A DNA stretch of 64,000 bases from Saccharopolyspora oryzae (GTDB taxonomy: Bacteria; Actinomycetota; Actinomycetes; Mycobacteriales; Pseudonocardiaceae). The stretch is from positions 1-64,000 of the forward strand of contig NZ_JAQGLA010000023.1 of the NCBI RefSeq assembly GCF_027853915.1. The letters run 5' to 3'. Of this stretch, positions 37,214 through 44,190 are shown in pieces; within the stretch, counting starts at the first letter, position 1, and every line of letters begins with the position of its first letter. Both the position numbers and the translations under genes were made by a program. The notes beneath the pieces are model-generated. The model was given only the letters and a program-made list of their open reading frames with translations. It was not told where the DNA came from and did no database searches.

Positions 37214-37959
37214 GCGATCTCGTGACGGTCGAGATCGACGGCCGCGTCGCGGTGGTCACCGTGGCCGATTCCCGGGGCGGCAACGCGATCTCGTCCGCCC
37301 TGGTCGAAGCCGTCCCGGCCGCGCTGGCCGAGGCGGTGTCCGACCCCGCGGTGCACGTGATCGTCGCTGCTGGCCTGCCCGCGGTGTTCGCCGCCGGTGC
37401 CAGTCGCGAGTACCTGCTGACCGACGAGCGCGCCGACGTCGAACCGTTCGTCCGGGCCTTCCCGCACTGCCCGCTGCCGGTGGTCGCGGCGATGCAGGGC
37501 CACGCCATCGGCGGCGGGCTCAGCTTCGGCCTGTACGCCGACGTGCCGGTGCTCTCCGAGCGCTCCCGCTACGCGGCGAACTTCCTGAACTACGGCCTGG
37601 TCCCGGAGTACGGCACGACCTGGCTGCTGCCGAGCCGACTCGGGCACACTCTCGGCACCGAGATGCTGCTGACCGCTCGCGGCTACGCGGGAGCTGAGCT
37701 CCGCGCCCGCTCGGCGCCGGTGAAGGTCGTGCCGCACGAGTCGGTGTTCGACACCGCGCTCGAGCTGGCGCGTGGGATGGCGCGGGCGCCGCGGTACGCG
37801 TTGGAGCTGCTCAAAGGCCAGTTCGCCGAGCAGGCGCTGGCCGCGGGCGACGCCGCGATCGAGGTCGAGGTCGGCAGGCACGAAAAGGCTTGGGGTTCCG
37901 CCGATTTCCGGCGGCTGGTCAAGCAGCGGTACGGACGAGCAGAGGAGATAGCCCGGTGA
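37210..37959 (+). CDS. enoyl-CoA hydratase-like enzyme 2 (ECH2, decarboxylase of the beta-branch)
   Basis: 249 residues, GTG overlapping the previous stop. Crotonase fold with oxyanion-hole segments FAAGASREYL and MQGHAIGGGLSFGLYADVPVLS. The later YAANFLNYGLVPEYGTTWLLP has Tyr/Gly in place of the Glu region typical of hydratases, as in ECH2 decarboxylases (CurF-N/MupK type), which convert the 3-methylglutaconyl chain to a 3-methylcrotonyl product, giving a methyl branch. It is followed by the ketosynthase gene with a 4-bp overlap. Confidence 0.85.
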   Translation: MSDLVTVEIDGRVAVVTVADSRGGNAISSALVEAVPAALAEAVSDPAVHVIVAAGLPAVFAAGASREYLLTDERADVEPFVRAFPHCPLPVVAAMQGHAIGGGLSFGLYADVPVLSERSRYAANFLNYGLVPEYGTTWLLPSRLGHTLGTEMLLTARGYAGAELRARSAPVKVVPHESVFDTALELARGMARAPRYALELLKGQFAEQALAAGDAAIEVEVGRHEKAWGSADFRRLVKQRYGRAEEIAR

Positions 37960-39674
37960 CCAAGAATGCGCAGTTGGCTCCGTTGGCGATCGTGGGGATG
38001 TCCTGCCGGGTGCCGGGCGGTGACGACGTCGACGAGTTCTGGGAGACGCTGCTGGCCGGCCGTCCCGCGATGGGACCGGTCCCCGCCGAACGCCTCGTCG
38101 GCTACGACGCCGAGGTGGCCGGGGAAGGCGGGCTGACCGCCGCTCTCGTGTCCGATGTGGACACCTTCGACGCCGGGTTCTTCGACGTGGTCGGGCGGAT
38201 GGCGGTGTGGATGGACCCGCAGCAGCGGCTGCTGCTGGAGACCACCTGGCGGGCGCTGGAGTCGGCGGGCATCGCGCCGAGCAGCCTGCGCGGCCAGGAG
38301 GTCGGGGTGTTCGTCGGTTCGTCCACGAGCGACTTCCGGGACGGGATGATCAGCACCGGCGTGCTGGACCGCTACTCGCTGACCGGCAGCATCGCCGCCT
38401 ACCTGTCGAACCGGGTCTCGAACTTCTTCGACCTGCGCGGCCCCAGCATCACGGTCGACACCGCCTGCTCCAGCGGCCTGAGCGCGCTGGCGCTGGCTGC
38501 TTCCGGGCTGCGCGCGGGCGACTTCGACACCGCCATCGTCGGCGGCTCCAACGTCTACGCCTCGGGATGGCTCACCGGAGCGCTGGCGCACATGGGTGCG
38601 TTGTCGCCGACGGGGACGTGCCGCCCGTTCTCCGACGACGCCAACGGGTACGTGCGCGGGGAAGGCGTGCTGTGCTTCGTGGTCAAGCGGCTCGACGACG
38701 CGCTGGAGGCAGGTGACCCGGTGCTGGCGATCATCCGGGGCGCGGCGGCCAACCACGACGGCCGGGCCGGCGGACTGGTCAAGACCGACAGCGGTTCCCA
38801 AGCCCGGCTGCTGCGCCGGACGCTCGCGCAGGGCGACGTGGACCCGGCGTCGCTGGGCTACCTCGAAGCCCACGCGCCCGGGACGAAGTTGGACGTCGAG
38901 GAGCTCAACGGTCTGCGCGAACTGGTCCGCGAGCACGCAGCGGGGCCGGTGCGCTTCGCGGGACCGGGCGAGCGGTTGTGGATCGGCACTGTGAAGGCCG
39001 TCATCGGTCACCTGGAGGGCGCTGCGGGCACGGCGAGCCTGGCCAAGGCGGTGCTGGTCCTGGGCAACGGGGCGATCCCCACCGGCGCCGGGATCCTCGG
39101 CATGGACGGGGATCTGGAGATCCACGACCAGCCGGCCGAGGTGGCGCAGGGCAGCGTGCCGTGGGAACCCGGTGATGCTCCCCGGAGGCTGGGCGTCAGC
39201 TCCTTCGGCATCGGCGGGTCGAACGCCCACGTGGTGCTGGAGGAACCACCCGCCGCGGACTCGCCGGACGGCTCCTGGGGTGGGACGTCGATGGTGTTCC
39301 CGATCAGCGGTACCGATGACGACGCGCTGCGCCGGGTCGCCGCCAGGCTCGCCGAGTTCGTCGCCGGTCCGACGGCTCCGGAACCGACCGCCACCGCGTG
39401 GACGCTGCAAACCGGCCGCGACCACCTCACCGCCCGAGCGGTGGTGCGAGCGAGCACGAACGAGGAACTGCGCGCCGGGCTCGTGCTGATCGCGGAAGGC
39501 GTTGACGCACCGGAGGAAACCGATCCGCGAGTCCGGGAATGGCTGGGCGGCGGGGAGATCGACTGGTCGAAGCTGTGGCACCACCCGCCGCGCCGCCGCG
39601 TGCGACTGCCCGGCTACCCGTTCCTCCGCACGCCCTACGGGATCGCCCCGAAGACCCGCAAGGTCGCCCGGTGA
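37956..39674 (+). CDS. stand-alone ketosynthase (elongating KS)
   Basis: 572 residues, GTG start. Beta-ketoacyl synthase of modular-PKS type: SCRVPGG at the N-terminus, nucleophile C171 in VDTACSSGLSALALAA, His in EAHAPGT (normally EAHGTGT) and KAVIGHLEGAAG. After the ~430-residue KS it has a post-KS linker ending LPGYPFLRTPYG, like trans-AT PKS ketosynthases, but no AT, DH, KR or ACP domain. It probably extends a chain on the discrete ACPs; an acyltransferase must come from elsewhere. Confidence 0.88.
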   Translation: MTKNAQLAPLAIVGMSCRVPGGDDVDEFWETLLAGRPAMGPVPAERLVGYDAEVAGEGGLTAALVSDVDTFDAGFFDVVGRMAVWMDPQQRLLLETTWRALESAGIAPSSLRGQEVGVFVGSSTSDFRDGMISTGVLDRYSLTGSIAAYLSNRVSNFFDLRGPSITVDTACSSGLSALALAASGLRAGDFDTAIVGGSNVYASGWLTGALAHMGALSPTGTCRPFSDDANGYVRGEGVLCFVVKRLDDALEAGDPVLAIIRGAAANHDGRAGGLVKTDSGSQARLLRRTLAQGDVDPASLGYLEAHAPGTKLDVEELNGLRELVREHAAGPVRFAGPGERLWIGTVKAVIGHLEGAAGTASLAKAVLVLGNGAIPTGAGILGMDGDLEIHDQPAEVAQGSVPWEPGDAPRRLGVSSFGIGGSNAHVVLEEPPAADSPDGSWGGTSMVFPISGTDDDALRRVAARLAEFVAGPTAPEPTATAWTLQTGRDHLTARAVVRASTNEELRAGLVLIAEGVDAPEETDPRVREWLGGGEIDWSKLWHHPPRRRVRLPGYPFLRTPYGIAPKTRKVAR

Positions 39675-40894
39675 GGCGCGAGGTCCTGATCACCGGCGCG
39701 AGCGTGCTCAACTCCGTCGCCGACGACCTGGACGGCTTCACCGCGGCCCTGCGCGAGGGCCGGAGCGGGGTGCGCGCGGTCGACCTGCCCGCCGAGTCCA
39801 GGGCGGGAGTCGCCGCGCAGCTCGACGGGTTCTCCGTCGCGGCCTGGACGCAGCGCCATCTGCACGACGCCCCCGACGCAGCGGCCCGGCTCCAACGCGC
39901 GACCCGCCGATCCGCCCTGCCCGGGCAGACCGCCGCGTGCGTCGCGGAAGAGGCGTTGCGTTCGGCCGGGCTCGAGGATCGGGAGAACACCGCTCTGATC
40001 GTGGCGGGCAACAACCTCGCGCTCGGCTACCACGCCGAGGCCCTGCGCGGATTCCACGACCGACCGAGCAGCCTGCGGCCCTCGCACGTCCTCACCCACC
40101 TGGACACCGACGTCGTCGGGACGGTCAGCGAAGCGACCGGCGTCGCGGGCGAGGGCTGGACAGCCGGCGCTGCCTCGGCCAGCAGCACGGTCGCCGCGAT
40201 CCTCGGCGCTCGCCTGGTCGCCGCGGGCGAGGTCGACTCCTGCCTGGTGGTGGCACCGGTGGCGGAGCTGTCCGCTGCTGAGCTCCGCGCCTTCCGCGAC
40301 AGCGGCGCGATGGCCGCACCGGACGAGGAGGTGGCTCCGCGGCAGCTCTGCCGCCCGTTCGATGCGCAACGACGCGGCTTCGTCCACGGCCAAGGCGCGG
40401 CAGCGATCGTGCTCGAGAGCCGCGCGCGAGTGCGCCCCCTGGCGTCGATCGCGGGCTGGGGCCAACGCCTCGACGCCCGCCGCGGCACCGATCCGAACCC
40501 GGCGGGCCAAGCCGCCGCACTGCGCGCCGCGCTCGCATCGGCCCGAGTCCGGCCGCACGAGGTCGACTACGTCAACGCCCACGGCACCGGATCGAAGGCC
40601 GGCGACACCGCGGAGGCCCACGCCCTCACCGAGGTCTTCGGCTCCGCACCCCTGGTCAACTCCACGAAACCGCTGGTGGGGCACTGCCTGACCGCAGCGG
40701 GGTTGCAGGAGCTGATCGCCACCGCGCTGCAACTGCGCGGCGGATTCGTCCACGGCAACCCGAACCTGCACGAACCCATCGATGAAGACCTGCCCCTGGT
40801 GGGTCAGGCCGCCAAGGCGGCACCGATCCGGCTGGCGGTGTCCAACAGCGTCGCCTTCAGCGGGATCAACGCCGCGATCGTCCTGCGCAGCTGA
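39671..40894 (+). CDS. ketosynthase-like decarboxylase (Cys-to-Ser KS of beta-branching cassette)
   Basis: 407 residues, GTG start coupled to the upstream KS. FabF-like fold, but the nucleophile position reads GAASASS, with Ser169 where Cys is expected. Both His regions remain: VNAHGTGSKAGD and STKPLVGHCLTAAG. In HCS cassettes (PksF/CurC/MupG) a Cys-to-Ser KS decarboxylates malonyl on the donor ACP to acetyl. That is very likely its job here, feeding the HCS. Confidence 0.88.
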   Translation: MRREVLITGASVLNSVADDLDGFTAALREGRSGVRAVDLPAESRAGVAAQLDGFSVAAWTQRHLHDAPDAAARLQRATRRSALPGQTAACVAEEALRSAGLEDRENTALIVAGNNLALGYHAEALRGFHDRPSSLRPSHVLTHLDTDVVGTVSEATGVAGEGWTAGAASASSTVAAILGARLVAAGEVDSCLVVAPVAELSAAELRAFRDSGAMAAPDEEVAPRQLCRPFDAQRRGFVHGQGAAAIVLESRARVRPLASIAGWGQRLDARRGTDPNPAGQAAALRAALASARVRPHEVDYVNAHGTGSKAGDTAEAHALTEVFGSAPLVNSTKPLVGHCLTAAGLQELIATALQLRGGFVHGNPNLHEPIDEDLPLVGQAAKAAPIRLAVSNSVAFSGINAAIVLRS

Positions 40895-40927
40895 GCGCGA
40901 CAACTCACGTCGAACCATGGAGGTCGA

Positions 40928-41428
40928 GTGACCAGCAATGCCCCGAAGGGACTCCTGCACGTGCCCGCCGACGAAGGGGAGTCGGTGTGGATCGGCGCGG
41001 ACATCTACACGCTGAAGGCGACGAAGGAGAACACCGGAGGCTCCCTGAGCCTGATGGAGGTCTCGGTCCCACCCGGCGACGGCCCGCCCCCGCACATCCA
41101 CGCCCACGAGGACGAAGGCATCTACGTCCTGGCCGGTGACCTGGAGTTCTTCAGCGGTGGCCAAACCTTCCAGGCGGGCCCGGGGGACTTCGTCTTCGTC
41201 CCGAGGGGAACGGTCCACAGCCTCCGCAACATCGGAGTCCACCCGGGCAAGACCCTGACGATGTACACCCCGGGCGGCATGGACCGCTACTTCGCAGGCG
41301 TCGGCGACAAGGCCGAACCAGGAGTGCCTCCGCAGCCGATGTCCGAAGAACAACTCCACCGGGCGATGACCCTGGCGCCCCAGCACGGCCTCGAAGTCCA
41401 ACTGCCCCCACCAGGCGAACCCGCCTGA
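40928..41428 (+). CDS. cupin-domain protein
   Basis: 166 residues, GTG start with GGAGGT upstream. A single conserved cupin barrel: motif 1 GDGPPPHIHAHEDEGIYVLAG gives two His and a Glu for metal binding, and motif 2 GDFVFVPRGTVHSLRN gives the third His. Quercetinase-like or isomerase-like cupins in clusters often act on enols or diketones. It is the last gene of the operon, 33 bp after the KS-like decarboxylase, and is followed by a composite hairpin. Confidence 0.87.
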   Translation: MTSNAPKGLLHVPADEGESVWIGADIYTLKATKENTGGSLSLMEVSVPPGDGPPPHIHAHEDEGIYVLAGDLEFFSGGQTFQAGPGDFVFVPRGTVHSLRNIGVHPGKTLTMYTPGGMDRYFAGVGDKAEPGVPPQPMSEEQLHRAMTLAPQHGLEVQLPPPGEPA

Positions 41429-41445
41429 CGACCCGGGATCGAGAT

Positions 41446-41482
41446 CGCCGGAAATGCCGTTCCGGCAAGGGCGTTTCCGGCG
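41446..41482 (+). terminator. composite stem-loop at the end of the biosynthetic operon
   Basis: CGCCGGAAA at 41446-41454 pairs with TTTCCGGCG at 41474-41482, and an inner TGCCG/CGGCA hairpin (41455-41459 with 41463-41467) extends it. It lies 18 bp after the cupin stop codon. Confidence 0.6.
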
Positions 41483-41703
41483 AGCTCGGCGGGCGTAGCG
41501 CTTCCACTTTGGACAGTTCGATGAGGTTGCCCGTACGACGGGGTGAGCTCCCCCGCGCCGTTCGGCGTTGCGCTCGGCGCGAACCCGGGGTGCCCCGGCG
41601 AATCGGCTCCGCAGCGATACGATGGTCCGGTAGCCGCAGACGCAAGAGCCGCTGGCCCGTGATCGCTGCTCCGCATCCGGCGCCGAGGCCGGACGGGAAC
41701 ATC

Positions 41704-42417
41704 ATGAGCACGGGTAGAGGGCCGAGCCTCACCGAAGTCGTCATGGAGCACGTGCGCTCCGCCGTCATCGAAGGCACGATGCGTCCGCAGGAGTGGTACA
41801 GCGTCTACCAGCTCTCCGACGAGCTCGGCGTCTCGCGTTCGCCGGTCCGCGAAGGCCTCCTGCGGTTGGAGGAGGCCGGTCTCATCCGCTTCGTGCGCAA
41901 CCGCGGCTTCCAGATCATCCCCACCACGCCCGAGGACGTCGCGGAGATCTTCTCCATCCGCCTCGCCCTCGAAGTCCCGGCCGCCCATCGCGCCGCCCTG
42001 TACGCCGACGAGTCCTTCACCGCCGAGGCGGCGGAACTGCGCCGGCAGATGTGCGAGGCCGCCGAGCAGGACGAGGAGACGCGCTTCTTCGCCGTCGACC
42101 AGGAACTGCACGGCATCGTGCTCGAGGCCGGCAGCATGCGGCGCGGTCACCGGATCGTCGATCAGCTGCGGGTTTCGACCCGACTGCTCGGGGCTTCGAC
42201 GGCCGGCCGGAGCCGGGAGTACTCCGACATCATCGGCGAACACGATCCGATCATCGATGCGATCCTCGCCGGCGACGGCCCTGGCGCAGCGCAGGCGATG
42301 CGGGACCACCTCGAAGCGACTGCCGTGCTGTTGGTCGGTCAAGCGCTGCGCTACGCGGAGCGGTCTGAGGACCCCCAGGAGCTCTGGACCCGGTTGAGGA
42401 CCGGTTTCGACTCCTGA
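41704..42417 (+). CDS. GntR-family regulator, FadR (FCD) subfamily
   Basis: 237 residues from ATG 41704. Winged HTH LTEVVMEHVRSAVIEGTMRP ... LSDELGVSRSPVREGLLRLEEAGLIRFVRNRGFQI, then an all-helical FCD domain with the metal/ligand residues D..H (VDQELHGIV), EH (GEHDPIIDAI) and H (MRDHLEAT). Such proteins sense small hydroxy or keto acids. It is convergent with a TRAP permease and a D-2-hydroxyacid dehydrogenase operon, its likely targets. The palindrome at 47212-47225 upstream of that operon would suit it. Confidence 0.9.
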   Translation: MSTGRGPSLTEVVMEHVRSAVIEGTMRPQEWYSVYQLSDELGVSRSPVREGLLRLEEAGLIRFVRNRGFQIIPTTPEDVAEIFSIRLALEVPAAHRAALYADESFTAEAAELRRQMCEAAEQDEETRFFAVDQELHGIVLEAGSMRRGHRIVDQLRVSTRLLGASTAGRSREYSDIIGEHDPIIDAILAGDGPGAAQAMRDHLEATAVLLVGQALRYAERSEDPQELWTRLRTGFDS

Positions 42418-42436
42418 TCCGCTCGTCCTGCGCGCT

Positions 42437-42469
42437 GCGGTGTCCGGATCCGCTCGGCCCGGACACCGC
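42437..42469. terminator. bidirectional terminator between gntR and the TRAP genes
   Basis: GCGGTGTCCGG at 42437-42447 pairs perfectly with CCGGACACCGC at 42459-42469, between two convergent stop codons. Confidence 0.6.
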
Positions 42470-42482
42470 GGCGGCGGGACGC

Positions 42483-42728
42483 TCACGACTGCTCGGCGCC
42501 GGGCCCGTCGGTCGACTTCTCCTTCGGGAAGTACTGCAGTGCGAAGGCGGCCAGCGCGCAGGCCGTCGCTGAGCTGAACGCCGACCAGTTGAGCGTGGAC
42601 GCGGCACCCTCGACGAGCCCGGGGCTGAGGGCGACGACGCCGAGCAGTTGGCCGAGCACGATGAGCGAGCCAAGCGCGAGGAAAGCGACGAGGGCGATCC
42701 AGAAGATGAATTCGAGGGCCTTCTTCAC
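42483..42728 (-). CDS. small two-span membrane protein, companion of the TRAP permease
   Basis: 81 residues from a GTG at 42728 with GAGG eight bases upstream, 11 bp after the permease stop. Two hydrophobic helices (~5-33 and ~45-66) and a charged tail. It occupies the place of a DctQ small subunit but is half the normal size, which has four spans. It may be an unusual accessory protein for the permease. Confidence 0.72.
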   Translation of the reverse strand: MKKALEFIFWIALVAFLALGSLIVLGQLLGVVALSPGLVEGAASTLNWSAFSSATACALAAFALQYFPKEKSTDGPGAEQS

Positions 42729-42739
42729 AGCGGATCCTC

Positions 42740-44083
42740 TCAGCTCGGAATCGGCAGCCAGCCCATGGCGATGAGCCACCCGATGGCGATGACGGGGACG
42801 ACGAACCAGATGATGAGCGGGACGAACGTCTTCTGGGGGTTGACCTCGGCCATGCCGGAGGCCAGGTAGATGGGTGCGCCCACCGGTGGGGAGGCGCCCT
42901 CGGTCGAGGTGCACACCAGGATCGCGCAGATGGCCACGACGGCCGGGACGTCGACGGTGCCCAGGGCGATGACCGCCGGAGCGGCGATGGCCGCTGCCGT
43001 AGCCGTCGAGGACAGCGGCGTGGCCACCAGGACCGCGGTGAGGCAGACGACGAGGACGAGCAGTGGTTTGGGCAGGTCCATCTGGGCCAGCGTTTCGGAC
43101 AGCTGCGGTCCGACTCCGAGCTCGCTCATGATGTTCGAGGCGGCCAGGGCGGCGAAGAGGGAAATGCCCACCGTGGCGAACTGCGGTGCTTCCGCTCGGA
43201 TCGCCCGGCGGAGGTGTCCCCAGTTGCCGCGCAGGCGCTTGCGGCCCTCGACGAGCGCGATCAGGGAGATGAGGATCGGCACCCAGACGATGATGGAGAT
43301 CTCTCCCATGGCCGCTTCGCCGATCCGGGCTTCGGACTCCAGCAAGTTGAACAGCGGCCCGAAGGTGAGCAGCACGGGGATGAGGATGCCGGCGAAGATC
43401 GTCATCGACGTCCACCCGCTCGCCAGCGCCCTGCGGAAGGGTGCGAGGTGGCGGGAGTCGGTGCGCTCGATGCCGTCGCGGCGGGTCCAGATGAAGACGA
43501 CGAGCATGCGGTAGAGCACGCAGTAGGCGCCGGCGACGAACAGCGAGACGTAGACGTCACCGGCGCTCACGCCGACGGCGGCCGGCGTCGCCAGGATGAT
43601 GAACATGGTCGAGTTCGGCGGCAGCGCGACGCCGAGACCGGAGTTGCCGGCCACGAGGGTGGCGGCCCGCGCACGCGACCAGCCGTTCTCCTTCATCCAC
43701 GGGATCGTCACCGAACCGACGGTGGCGGCGTTGCCCGCGGTCGATCCGGCGACGAGTCCGATGGCCGCGGATCCTGCCGTCGAGACGTAGGCCGCTCCGC
43801 CGCGCAGGCGGCCGAAGACGGAGTTGAAGATCTGGATGAGCCGTTCGATGAGGCCCGTGGCCGAGACGATCACGCCCATGAAGACGAATGCCATGCCGGC
43901 GAAGGTCACGTCGTTGTCGAGCGCGTCCCAGACTCCGGTCCACAGCAGCGACAGCGCGTCCTTGCCGCCGACGAGCGCGGTGGCCAGGAGGGCTACGAGC
44001 AGGGACTCGGAGATCGGTCTCCGGAGCGGGACGTTCATCACGACGGTGACAGCGATGAAGACCAGCAGCGCGAGGATGCCCAT
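42740..44083 (-). CDS. TRAP-type transporter large permease (DctM-like)
   Basis: 447 residues, about 12 hydrophobic segments. Features of DctM/ion-transporter superfamily: VAGSTAGNAATVGSVTIPWMKENGWSRARAATLVAGNSGLGVALPPNSTMFI in the first half and TPLSSTATAAAIAAPAVIALG with STEGASPPVGAPIY in the second. TRAP systems import carboxylates using sodium and a periplasmic DctP protein; no dctP is present within the window. Downstream of the dehydrogenase gene on the same strand, it probably imports that enzyme's hydroxyacid substrate. Confidence 0.8.
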   Translation of the reverse strand: MGILALLVFIAVTVVMNVPLRRPISESLLVALLATALVGGKDALSLLWTGVWDALDNDVTFAGMAFVFMGVIVSATGLIERLIQIFNSVFGRLRGGAAYVSTAGSAAIGLVAGSTAGNAATVGSVTIPWMKENGWSRARAATLVAGNSGLGVALPPNSTMFIILATPAAVGVSAGDVYVSLFVAGAYCVLYRMLVVFIWTRRDGIERTDSRHLAPFRRALASGWTSMTIFAGILIPVLLTFGPLFNLLESEARIGEAAMGEISIIVWVPILISLIALVEGRKRLRGNWGHLRRAIRAEAPQFATVGISLFAALAASNIMSELGVGPQLSETLAQMDLPKPLLVLVVCLTAVLVATPLSSTATAAAIAAPAVIALGTVDVPAVVAICAILVCTSTEGASPPVGAPIYLASGMAEVNPQKTFVPLIIWFVVPVIAIGWLIAMGWLPIPS

Positions 44084-44110
44084 CGTGTTTCACCTGTTTC
44101 TTCGGTTCAG

Positions 44111-44128
44111 CCGCTCAGCGCTGAGCGG
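44111..44128 (-). terminator. 18-bp palindrome between dehydrogenase and permease genes
   Basis: CCGCTCAGC followed directly by its complement; can form a hairpin in the 107-bp gap of the leftward operon. It could be an attenuator or an operator. Confidence 0.4.
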
Positions 44129-44190
44129 GGTGCCGGGGGTGTGCCCGGTGGAGCTTGTGGTCGTCGGGTGCTGAGGCCACCGCGCGGTGG

